Of a stretch of 64,000 bases of DNA, positions 44,143 to 53,773 are shown one piece after another. Location: the NCBI GenBank assembly GCA_014904845.1, contig MU119233.1, positions 186,001-250,000 of the forward strand, in the 5' to 3' direction. The stretch is from Acephala macrosclerotiorum. Taxonomy: Eukaryota; Ascomycota; Leotiomycetes; Helotiales; Mollisiaceae. Each line of letters begins with the position of its first letter. The first letter of the stretch is position 1. The translations under genes and the position numbers were made by a program. The notes under the pieces are model-generated. The model made no database searches, was not told where the DNA came from, and saw only the letters and a program-made list of their open reading frames with translations.

Positions 44143-44933
44143 TCACAAATGCGGCATCTTTGGAAACACACTCAAATCATACCCATTCCCCTTCTCAATC
44201 CCCCTCTTCCACGCATCCCTGTTATACACCCTCTCAAGCCAAGCATCCAAAGCCGGAAATTCACACTTCAAATCCACCCACCCCCGATGCTTAATCATAC
44301 TCAATGGAAACTCCATCATAATATCCGCCCTCCCCGGCCTCTCACCCATAAACCAACCACGTTTCGGCCCCTCCTTAAGTTCCCTCTCCACCTGTCCCAA
44401 CATCATCCTCAATTCCGGCCCATCGCACCTCTTCGCCCTCTCTCCTAACTTCTCCACATCCCCATTCCGCAGGATTTGGAAATCTAGCATGAGGAGGACC
44501 ATTATTGCTCGACCGAGATTCGATTGTACGAGAGACATTAACATTTCATCACGGATCCAGTCTCCGTTCTGCAGACCGAAGGTGTCGCTGGTGTCGAAGG
44601 TGCGGATTAGGTAGGTTGCTATGGCGGAGGATTCGGGGATATAGCGGGTGCCGTCTTGGGCGCCGGTGAAGAGTGCGGGTGCTTTGCCGTAGGGGCCGGT
44701 TGCTTGGAGGGAGGGTGGGGAGAGGAATGGGCGCTGGGGGTCGTTCATGGGGTTTCGGAGGTGGGAGACGAGGTTGTAGGGGATGTTGAGCTCTTCGAGG
44801 AGCCAGAGGATGCGTTGGGATTGGGAATTCTGTGGTAGAGGGTTGGTTAGTTTGGCAGAGAGGATCATGGAGGAGAGGTAGACGTAGGTAGACGTACGTT
44901 CATGTGGTGAAAAGTGGGCTTGTTGTCTGCCAT
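44143..44933 (-). CDS. Glutathione S-transferase
   Basis: A 36-nt first exon (44933-44898) is spliced across a 68-nt intron (GTACGT..CCACAG) to 44829-44143, giving 240 residues. The thioredoxin-like N-domain contains NSQSQRILWLLEELNIPYNL, the PYGKAPALF turn and IPESSAIATYLI, the glutathione gamma-glutamyl site with the conserved E-S-x-A. The C-terminal all-helical domain has MGERPGRADIMMEFPLSMI and PALDAWLERVYNRDAW, as in cytosolic GSTs of the yeast Gtt1 type. It conjugates glutathione to electrophiles or acts as a peroxidase, probably in the cytosol. The mini first exon is supported by an in-frame ATG and an exact splice join at the usual family position. No defect is seen. Confidence 0.93.
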
Positions 44934-45953
44934 TTTGATTGTGGATGCTGTTGCTGCCGTCTGATGCTCTGGGAAGATTGCTGAAGTGCTGCTGGAAGTA
45001 ATTGAGAGGCTTCAACGCAAATATATATACCTTTGTATACTGCTGCTGCTCGTCCGGCGATTTTGATATATCCGATTTCTGGTCGGTATTTTCGTTCTAG
45101 ATCCACAAATGCCTCTTGAAGCTGAGAAATCTTTCGTGTAAGAACGGGACAAAAGAAAGCTCTGTGACTCACGGTACAACAAAATAGGAAAACAACTTGT
45201 TAGGATTCCGCTGCTACGCCCGCACACTCTTCACTCGAAGAGTCTAGAGAGCGCCTGGGGAGCTACCGACTATGACGATTGCGGGGTCCACCATTTAGCA
45301 GTGGAGATCGAGAAAGCTCTAACCGCGGTAGTCTGCTCATCAAAGATGCCGGGATTCCCTGCATTTCGGGAACACAAGTAGAGAGCAAAAGTGCCGCCTG
45401 CGATATTAAATGTGCAGTTTGTCGCGATGTTGTGGTTGATAGAAGAGAAGCATGGAAACCAAGAGAGGGAAGAGTTGAAGTTCTGTGCGACGCATGTGTG
45501 GACCCCCCGAATTTGTTCGCCAAGAGATGCGAGGCCTGCGTGACACAACCTTGAGCGGGACGTCCATCCATCTCCCCGCTTGTACAACCTCAATTTCTCG
45601 ACAAACAAAGGGGCATCACGAGTGTGAGAAGTACCTCTGTATCTGGTCATGAATATCATCGTCGGTGAAGGCAGGGAGTGGTGGCTGAGAGATCTAGAGC
45701 CGCATTAGTGCTGAACTGTCTGGAAGCCTTGCGCCATCTATTTTATTTTCGATTTTCATTTGCCCTGAGTGCGAGATAGAGATATCAACACTGGAGGAGT
45801 GTGACTCCAAGTCAGCAAAGTACATATACGTTTAATGTCGTGCTCTGCTTGTGTATCTAATCTATGTACTGTTCTGCAAGATATCTGTGATAGCTCACGT
45901 TGCTTCGATACTTCGCATTCGTTCTGTCGGATTCATTCTGCAGTCCAGCTGAC
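44934..45953. other. Intergenic, no supported gene
   Basis: A plus-strand frame at 45279-45554 contains several Cys pairs (CAVCRD, CDACVD, CEACV) but starts only at TTG and overlaps long minus-strand frames, so it is not called. Confidence 0.4.
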
Positions 45954-48375
45954 ATAGATCACCTCCCTTTGCCAAGACAACAGTTGCTGGACCCGATAGA
46001 GGACCCATATCGGTGTACCGAGGAGTATGATGGCGGTCCTATGCTTTCCTACCCAGAGAGGCAAGGGTGGCAAGTTCTGTATCACCCTGGAGGCTTCTCG
46101 ATCTCGTCGAAGGAGAGAAACCATCAAACGCACGGCTTGAAACATTTCTACAGAATTGGATGTACTTTGGTCTTCTTTCCGAGGTACTTGGAAAGTTCTC
46201 CGACTTTCGAAATTTCGTCACGAGCAACAAGGACCGACAGAAGATCGTTACAACGAAACATCTGGATCAATGTTGCAAAGCATGGAAGGCAGAGTTGGAG
46301 GCATCGATCGAGCAGGCAGCCCCAGGAAAGCCTCAAGGATGGGAGTACGCGTGCAAAATTGTTGGCCACGTCTGGAAGATGACTCTGAACAGCAAGAGTC
46401 GATTGAAGAACAATGAAATCGACCCGAGGATCTGGCTTTCAATATGTGTCCTGGCGGAAAGTATTCAACAAGTCATCTGCGACGTGGTCTACGACAAGTG
46501 TAATGGATCCATTGATCCTGAGATTCACAACTGGCGGACACCTCGGAACGCTCGGCTTGGGGAGTTCATCTTAGAGGAGATGCAAGAGAAGGGTTGGTGT
46601 CCGTTCGACGTTTTAATCATTGACCTTACTACCAAAACGGGATCTCTGCTCTACTATCTGGCCAGCCTACCACCTCCTCGACCACATGCAAATCACGAAA
46701 AGTGCGCCGCAGAGACATGTACTGCGATGACGATCGACTCGTCGTATCAGACTAGCCATGCTATTCCAGACTGTCACTGCGAAGAGGAATTTGGAGATGT
46801 CGAAGCTGTTAACGCGGCACTTCAAGGGAGCGAGATACCGCACATCCAAAGGCTACGGCTTTTGGATAATGACCAGATCCAATCATCATCATTCCAGATC
46901 GTCGAAGGCAGCACAGACTCACAATTCGCCGCCATCTCCCATGTGTGGGCAGAAGGGTTGGGCAACTATCACAGCAACACACTTCCTGCCTGCTCCATTG
47001 AAAGAATCTCAGACTTGGTGGGCGCATCTTTCGCTAAGGATAGCAGAAGCATGCCCTTCTGGCTCGACACCATCTGCGTCCCAATCAAGCCCGAAGAAAT
47101 GCGAATCAGAGCTCTCAATCGCCTACGCAAACCATATCAAGACGCCAAACACGTGCTTGTCCTCGACTCCTACCTCTACAATCAGAAAATCTCAAACATG
47201 TCATCGCTAGAAGCATGGGCTAGGGTCTCGATATGCAGCTGGTCCCATCGCCTGTGGACATTTGTGGACATTCTAAGAAGGTCGTCTAGCAAAAGACCTC
47301 TGGTATCAATTCGCCGGCAAAGCACTCCGCATGGAAGACATCTTCGTAACCATCGATGAAAATACTGCAACTAGATCACTAGTCGGCGAAATCATGATCG
47401 CCTACCGCGGCGACGTCGTGCGGAATCTAGTAGATAGGTTACCAGATGAGTTGCGAGAACAATTTCGACCTCAGAATCGAAACTCACGCAGCCTGGTCTG
47501 AGATGGGCACCGACATCTTTCCTGGGCGAACTTGACACGGCACATTAGTACCTAGAACAATGTCTAGAACCCCGTATTGACGCCTACCCTACACCAATTA
47601 GCCTCCACGCCCGACTCCCCTCCATCCTATTCTCACCCAAACTCCTAAATGACGATGGCAGTTTCGACACCTTATTCACAGACGACTGGCTCCATCTCCG
47701 AGACTCCAATGGACAATGGTATTTCACAGAACTACACATTCAAAAGAACGAAGGAGGATATTGGAACCAATCTCGCACTTCCGACCCTCTCCAAGGCTAG
47801 CAACTAGCAATGTTGCTAGTGAAGCCTGTCTCTACTTGGGACAAGGAAGATACAGAGAATGAATTTGATTTCAGGCCGGGGATTCAGAGTGTGATTGGGA
47901 CTCTGCGGAATGCTGGGGATGGGACGCCGAGGTTTGAGGGTTTGAGACATGCGTTGTTGCATAGGTATTCGGACGCCTTTTCAAATTTTTGAGTGCGGTC
48001 GCTGCTTGTGTCGAGGCTTTTGTTGAGTTAGAATGTGGGTGGGTGAATGAAGATGAGGACAAGGATGACGATGACACCAAGGATGGAAATCATAATGAAG
48101 AGGACGGTGATAGTGATGATGATTCGAATGGAGAGGCAGATGAAGTGAGTGCCAAGGGCGAATTCGCCGAATCACTGGAAGCGGAAGACAGCGAGTCCTC
48201 AGATGTCCCGCTACAGGACGAAGAATCTGAGAATACCGAAGCAGACACCACCAAATCAGACAACAACCCGAAACACCAGGAACATACATCCTCACCCAAG
48301 CCCGCCGCGAAGCCAGCCAATTATTCGCCGAGATCTACGTGCAGCAAAGACTCGAAGCGAAAGAAGTCGCTTTGA
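45954..48375 (+). pseudogene. HET-domain (heterokaryon-incompatibility-type) gene, multiply broken
   Basis: The reading frames along the plus strand follow a HET-family protein. The N-terminal block (HLPLPRQQLLDPIEDPY, YDGGPMLSYPERQGW) gives way to FLQNWMYFGLLSEVLG, a Cys/His-rich middle, and the HET core: AAISHVWAEGLGN, FWLDTICVP, DAKHVLVLDSYL and SWSHRLWT. A long C-terminal part with a very acidic tail follows. HET proteins trigger regulated cell death on contact with non-self. Defects seen: ATA at 45954 where the ATG should be; a frame change near 46070-46110; a 10-bp tandem duplication at 47253-47272 right after RLWT; TAA at 47274-47276 in the original frame; frame changes and stops between 47480 and 47560; a stop near 47800; and a frame slip near 47990. 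The longest open piece runs 46067-47359. A functional product is very unlikely. Confidence 0.85.
47253..47272. repeat. 10-bp tandem duplication inside the HET core
   Basis: TGTGGACATT occurs twice in direct succession. The first copy completes the conserved RLWT block and the second shifts the frame by +1, so the downstream HET sequence continues in another frame. This is a clean small duplication, not a transposon footprint I can recognise. Confidence 0.9.
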
Positions 48376-48583
48376 AGGTAGGACATAACATGGGAAGAAA
48401 TGAGGAGGAATCGTATGATCACTTTGCGAAGATGGAAGATTTCAATTGAAGATGAGGTTGAGGAATCGAATTTTTATTGGGAAGCAGACGCAGGCTTTTA
48501 TTATTGATTGATTAAGATGGGATCAGGGGAATGACATCAATTTTCAAGAGACTAGATACGGAAAGATACAGATATGTGGAGGA

Positions 48584-48925
48584 TCAGGATCTTCGAGCTC
48601 CTCTCGCTACCTCCGCCAATTTCTCAACAGCTCTTCTCAACTCTCTCTCATTCGCCCTCTCAATTCTGTTCACCACTTTGCCGTTCTGCAAGACAACAAA
48701 TGTCGGTATCGAGGTAACTATGTATTCCTTCGCGAGACTGTCTTGTTTGTCAACATCTATCTTTGCGAATAGTAATTTTGGATGGCCGTATGCGAGCCGG
48801 GAGAATATTGGGGCGATTTGGCGGCATGGTCCACACCAGGTTGTGTTAAAGTCGAGGATGGCGAAGGGGTAGGATGTTAGGAGGTTTTTGAGATGCGAGA
48901 GGGAATTGATCTTGGCTTCTGGCAT
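48584..48925 (-). CDS. Thioredoxin
   Basis: A single exon of 113 codons starts at the ATG at 48925. The redox-active site is W30-C31-G32-P33-C34 (TTWCGPCRQIAPIF), preceded by the buried aspartate in ILDF. Later come KIDVDKQDSLAKEY, the cis-proline in TSIPTFVVLQNGK, and a terminal helix. It is full length for a classical 12-kDa thioredoxin, without signal or transit peptide, so it is probably a cytosolic or nuclear disulfide reductase recycled by thioredoxin reductase. No intron is seen, whereas many fungal paralogs have one. The gene is intact although it sits between the HET pseudogene and a transposon-disrupted gene. Confidence 0.95.
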   Translation of the reverse strand: MPEAKINSLSHLKNLLTSYPFAILDFNTTWCGPCRQIAPIFSRLAYGHPKLLFAKIDVDKQDSLAKEYIVTSIPTFVVLQNGKVVNRIERANERELRRAVEKLAEVARGARRS

Positions 48926-50006
48926 ATTTGGACTCTGTTAGTCGTGAGTTGTGGGGTGGGGTTGGAGTGTTGCTTGGTAGTGTTGATGAGATAGGAGAGA
49001 AAAATGTGAGATCTGTATTATTTCTTATAATATGGTGCCAACTCTGAAATGTGAGGAGACATCCATTCAGTCAAGAAATATTGTGATTGATTAAGCTGAT
49101 TCACGACTTAGGATGGGATGGATGAATGGCAGAATGGCAGAATGCCATCGATTCAAAATACTGAGAATCCGCTTCCCACCATTTTCACGACCTCGTCAAG
49201 CTCGCCCTTCTCTCCTGTCAGTTGAGACACGGGACCACATAGCGGTGCCACCGGCCTCATTAAGGGGGTGGGACGGCCCCACGCCATTTTTTGCATATAA
49301 AGGCCTTCTGTAGCCCTTTTCACCACTAATGCAGTCTTTACCAAGCAACTGACATCACTGCTGGATGTCATAAATTAGGGGACTACTATAGGGGAAGGGT
49401 TGGTTTGAATCGCACTCACAAATTGCTCGTCTCCATAAAAAACAGGTTACAGGAATGAAGTACCCCAAAAGGGATCATTCAAGAACGAATAATCCTCACA
49501 CAGTAACTGTGAGTCCTGAGCCGGAGATGTATCATCGAGGGATGTAGGAGCTCTCGCTGTAGCGCTATGTCTAGAATGGAGCCGCTCGATCGCGTTAAGG
49601 AAAATGTTATGGATGAAGGTCGCCGAGGAAAACGTTTGCTTGATTTTTTTCAGTACCATCATGCAGAAGTTGAGCTTGTTAAGTCCAACTTGGCTGCGAA
49701 GGGAGTCGGAAGACTTGAATTCCATGAGGTGTGTTTGCATTGCTGGCGCAAGGAGTGGTTAGTTAGCTGTCATAGCCCATTCCACTCTCTCTGAATTCAA
49801 GAAAGTCCTACTCTCGTCTTCGCACAAGGGGTTCCCATAGGTCTTCTCTGCTTTGCGTTTGGGGAGTTTCAATACATATCTTCATATTCTCGTCAACATA
49901 GAGTTCAGACTATATCAGACATCATAATTACTCTATCTAGAAGCTATTCATTCCACGGATGAGATAATCGTTGCTTGATCGTGTCGTGCAAGGCTCTCTC
50001 ATCAAT
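48926..50006. other. Intergenic, no supported gene
   Basis: Only short overlapping frames are present (49113-49794). No repeat, RNA gene or domain is recognised. Confidence 0.45.
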
Positions 50007-50559
50007 CTACTTTGCTTGAGGAAAGCCCATGCCAATTAGAATAGCAGGCTCTTCAACATTATGATGAGCATAACTCATGATACCGATGGCGCCTGGCTCC
50101 ATCATCATCAGGAATGGGAAATCCATGGCGTAGCGAAGCCATCTCTTGGTGAATGCGCGTAGGATGTGACCGTGAGCGACCTCATGAGTTCAGCCTAAGA
50201 TACGTGAACTGAAGGGGAAGGAAGAAAGGCGAGTTCTTACAATCAGGATATCGGAAGCCTGGCCACTTTTGCCGTCCATGTGTGGGGCTTGCAATTTGTA
50301 GATCTGCTGGATTAGTCGATCGAGACGCCGCTGCACTGCTTCAGCCGACCTAGATTGAGCAGAGCATGTTAGAAAATCCGTGTTGAGCATATGCATAGTC
50401 TAAGCTCCACTTGCAAATAAAGTGGTACGGTCAACTCACTCTCCGCCCTCACAACCCTGTGTCCAGATATCCCACTTTGGCAAACCTCTCTTGGCCCTAA
50501 TCTCCTTGATCTCATGCGGCTTCGAGCCCTCATAATCACCATAATCCCACTCCATGATG

Positions 50560-51109
50560 CAGTGTGGGCCACAATATGGCAATATATTTTATCTATCATG
50601 ATAGATAAATATGATATGACGAAGTCATATCGCGATAAATATGATATGATCGAGCTTCATATTGCCAATATTAGGTGAAATTGGCATATTTTTCATATTG
50701 TTTATATTAGGTGGGAGAGAGGTTGAGAGCTCGAAAGTCCTTTTTGGCGCTAAAATCACTATTTTTAACCGTCGGAATCGTCTTAGAATTGAGGTTATTT
50801 AGGCCATAGAGTGTTTAAAATCGTGGTTAAATATTGTAGAGGCTCTCGGCGACGAGATTGAAGATATGGAGGATATAGCAAAAGAGCCACTAGAGCAAGA
50901 GGGCGACGGCGAGGTCGATTTGACAGTTGTTAGCTGAATTGAGCACTTTTCAACGTTTATATCGTCATATTGGCAATATACTACCTAATAAATATGATAT
51001 AGCAGTCCCATATCATATCAGATACGATATGAATAGCTTCATATCGCGATAATATCTCGAGACTCTATATTACTCAATATATATTGGTTTCATATTGTGG
51101 ACCACACTG
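50560..51109. mobile_element. Non-autonomous hAT element, 550 bp, with 8-bp target duplication
   Basis: The ends are CAGTGTGGGCCACAATATG on the left and, as reverse complement, CAGTGTGGTCCACAATATG on the right: 18 of 19 bases match. CCATGATG flanks it at 50552-50559 and 51110-51117. An 8-bp target duplication and CAGTG-type ends indicate the hAT superfamily. The interior is AT-rich with repeated CATATTG/GATATGATA words near both ends, except for a more GC-balanced block that encodes a transposase C-terminus remnant. It is inserted in the second coding exon of a histidine-phosphatase-family gene. The exactness of ends and target copies indicates a young insertion. Confidence 0.93.
50725..50937 (+). 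pseudogene. C-terminal remnant of a hAT transposase inside the element
   Basis: Plus-strand frame reads FGAKITIFNRRNRLRIEVI, then a TAG, then AIECLKSWLNIVEALGDEIE, DMEDIAKEPLEQEG and a terminal stop TGA. This matches the end of the hAT dimerisation region in fungal hAT transposases, where a phi-S-x-A-(K/G) and RNRL block precedes an E-(C/A)-L-K-S-W helix. One internal stop and the lack of the rest of the protein make it inactive. It shows the element derives from an autonomous hAT transposon by internal deletion. Confidence 0.75.
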
Positions 51110-51482
51110 CCATGATGTCTTCCGTGACAGTGACTTTTCCCTCCTTCTCCAAGCGCTCTTTCTGCAAGGGCCCGAGCAGCATCGACAATGTATCAACGGC
51201 ACGCTTACGAGGCGAAGTGAAGACATGCGTTAGTTTGGAGGGGTCGATGAGTTTTCCTGCTCCGACTAAAATTTCGCCTGTGCCTTCGACTTGGGAGATG
51301 CCGTTTGGGGTGAGTGGAATTTCGGCCTTGCCGGTGCAGCGGCCGTTGATAGTCCATTCGGTTTCGCCTGGTGTGTGAAGGAGGGATTAGAATAGAGATG
51401 ATTCTTGGGAGGTGAATTTGGTTGGTGGCTTACCGTGTCGAGCGATGAACACTCGTGGAGTGGTTGCGTTCGCGTCCGACAT

Positions 51483-52937
51483 TGTTGCTGGAGATTTGGG
51501 CGAAGAGCGGTGAACACTAATGAGTGAATGAACGGGAGTCGAGTGAATTATTGATTTACTTGTATCAGAGATGCAAGTGCCAAAGACGTTGTGTTGTTGT
51601 GTTGAGTTGTGAACTTGTGATGTCTGCCTAGTATCAATAGCTCGTCGATTTTAGGTGCTCCACAACACCTGCTATCGATTTTGCCATCATGTGACGGCAG
51701 AATAACTATGCATCGCTTATTAACGATCCTCTTCAGGACGCCCCAGGGGCACGGCGGGAAAAGGAGGAGTCTATTTGATTTTATAAATAACTATATGTGT
51801 ATACTGCCTTCCCTTAGAATAGCGATGTATTTAAGTCTAAAAAGAGGAGAATTGCATAGTCACATAACAACTCCACCCCTGATTTCCCCTCTTCCCCTGC
51901 ATTCCCAAGCTCCCTCCTATCTTGCACTCCCACCTAGTACGCAGCATATCCTAGCCCTATTTCTCTCTAAAGGCCCTACCCTCGGTGGCACCCACAATAC
52001 CAGCCCTGCCTTTCCTAGCAACCACAACTTTGCCCTCCTTTTTGGCAGCCATCTCTATCCTACCTGTTGGAAAAACAGGTAGGATTCGAATATAGTTCAC
52101 GTGAACAGAGCACGGCGGATACGTATCACAAAGCTAGCTTCGTATGAGCTAATCCAATAATAGTGTATCCTATTGTGTCTATCTTTCTATCTAAGGAGGG
52201 ACTACTCAATATATGGGAATAGCTGTCTCGTGCGGTGCTTCGTACGAGACGCATATCGTCTCATTGAGTGCGCTAGCGCACTCGACACGTGATCTGGCAT
52301 CTCGAATTACGTTCTTCGCGACACTACTCTTAATATATAGTGGGATGTCTTTCGTACTCGCGCTATACTTTGCTTTTGACGATTTGAACTTTGAAATAAT
52401 TTAAAACTTTTAATTATAAAGCTTTCATTCGCACTGGCTCTGCTGCCGCGAGCAGGGGCGTCCCCCCCCCCGAGCTTTACCGGGAGCTGGAGTTGTTCTA
52501 CGGGGAGCTTTACGGAGAGCTCTAAACTACCTACGAGAGCGCTAAGTGCTAAAAGCGATACATTTTAGCGTTTCTTGGCGTAAAAACGGGATTTAAATTT
52601 TTTAAAAATATTACGTGTTATTATATAAACTTTACGTGGACTTTTTTCCCCTTAGCAAGAAACTTTTAACTATCGCCAAAGGCATAAAAGCCCGCCACTA
52701 AAACTACTACCGCCGCATTCTCCCGCAAAGTGTAAAATTGAGTAAATAGTTTGTAATTTGCGCCTAAGATGTCGCATTCACCGCCCACTCACCGCCCAGT
52801 TAACTCGCAGCATCTGCTGTAGAGTACCTGCTGCCCGTAAAAGCGACGCGAACCCCCGAGGATCATGCCTTTCCCGTTATTGCTTTGAGATACCTACCAT
52901 GGTTGTCAATGTTAATTCGATTTCAAGTTGGCAAAGA
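51483..52937. other. AT-rich transposon-debris zone
   Basis: No intact gene. The sequence from about 51660 to 52750 is AT-rich with many short palindromes, including GAGTGCGCTAGCGCACTC at 52266-52283 (a perfect 18-bp palindrome) and a TGTTGGAAAAACAGG string at 52065 that resembles an LTR start, though no matching end or target copy was found. A C9-10 homopolymer lies near 52461-52470. Confidence 0.45.
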
Positions 52938-53205
52938 TTACTTTGAGAAAGTAAGAACGCGGTGTACCATTAGCCATTCGAGTCGAGATCTCGGCGGTCC
53001 TGGTCCAATAGCTGGCGCCATAAGGACGAATGCTCTCAATCTCGGTGCCCAGTGGAAATTCTAGTTTCGTTAAGGAAGACCACTCGTCGGACTTGCTAGG
53101 TCAGAACTACTTACTCGCTTTGACGTTTTCGTCGACGAAGTGAATCCATTTTTCATCGACGTCGACATCACGTGCAAACCCTCCTAGGGTTCGCCATGTC
53201 TGTAC
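52938..53205 (-). pseudogene. 5' fragment of a fructosamine-kinase-like gene
   Basis: The minus strand reads DEKWIHFVDENVKA. After an intron-like or frameshifted gap (a GTAAGT at 53111) it continues DEWSSLTKLEFPLGTEIESI, RPYGASYWTRTAEISTRMAN and GTPRSYFLKV. This is the start of the fructosamine/ketosamine-3-kinase (APH-like) family of fungi, where the GT-x-I-x-S-x-x-x-Y-G-x-S-x-W block and the FLK nucleotide-site lysine are typical. Immediately after FLKV the similarity ends in AT-rich debris, so ATP-binding and catalytic lobes are missing. The ATG at about 53195 is out of frame with the conserved part. It is a truncated pseudogene. Confidence 0.6.
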
Positions 53206-53773
53206 GGCACCAGCCAGACAAGTGGGGTTAAAGAGGGAAGGCAAAGGGCAGAATTAACGACGAAGCGGGCGATGAAGAGAGAGTACCTTGTTTGGGTTGG
53301 GCCGAAATTATGCATTGAGGTCGGCAATAAATTTCGCCTGGTAAGCACATAAGGTTACAGGGTGGCACCAACCAGCATGCATCTTCTCGCCCCAGAAACG
53401 TACCTTTTTATGCTGTCTCAGTGCATATACTGCGCGCGCTTAAATCCTCGCACTCTGATTGGCTCAAATTAAAAGTACGTGATACGCACCCCTACGTTAA
53501 TGCTGTGCTAATTCAGGGTGCGTATCACATACCCTTAATTTGAGCCAATTAGAGTGCGAGGATTTAAGCGCGCGCAGTATATGCATTGAGACAGCATAAA
53601 AAGGTACGTCTCTGGGAACTGGATGAGAGGTTGCGCCTGATCTGATAAGGCTCACGTTGTTGATTGCACGACTTATATAGGCCCCGCACTAGCAGCGTTC
53701 TTTTCTTTAGAGTTCTAATTACCACCCAAAGTACAGTACTAGTACTCAGTCCGTGTCCCTGCCCCTTCAGACT
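53206..53773. other. Upstream region of the NACHT-WD40 gene
   Basis: It contains the foldback at 53391-53616 and, between it and the ATG at 53774, about 157 bp of promoter-proximal DNA with an ACTTATATAGGC TATA-like string near 53671. Confidence 0.5.
53391..53616. repeat. 226-bp near-perfect foldback (inverted repeat)
   Basis: Left arm 53391-53491 begins CCCAGAAACGTACCTTTTTA and ends GATACGCACCC. Right arm 53516-53616 is its reverse complement with only a handful of mismatches. The loop is about 24 bp. The arms share a GCGCGCGCTTAAATCC core and an ATTGGCTCAAATTAA block. No coding content. It may be a foldback or MITE-type element, but no target duplication was found at the ends. As RNA it would form a long hairpin, and it lies just upstream of the NLR-like gene. 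Confidence 0.88.

Larger units (their letters stand above)
50007..51482 (-). pseudogene. Histidine-phosphatase/phosphoglycerate-mutase-family gene split by a hAT element
   Basis: Minus-strand exons are 51482-51434, 51367 to the insertion, from the insertion to 50440, 50349-50241 and 50180-50007. With the element and one target copy removed they sum to 702 nt, or 233 residues, exactly in frame. The catalytic histidine is in IARHGETEW near residue 17. TSPRKRAVDTL, WDYGDYEGSKPHEIKEIR, GCEGGES and the second histidine in VAHGHILRAF follow, then LMMMEPGAIGIMSY and ILIGMGFPQAK. It resembles the YOR283W-type branch of soluble phosphatases acting on small phosphoesters. The hAT insertion lies between the EDIM block and WDYGDYE. 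Unless the element is spliced out, the frame reads into it and stops, so the gene is provisionally called disrupted. Everything else (splice sites, active-site residues) is intact, implying a recent hit. Confidence 0.87.

Noticed and set aside
45279..45554. Cys-pair-rich plus-strand frame resembling a small zinc protein
   Set aside because: Starts only at TTG, spacing fits no known finger, and the region is open on the other strand too.
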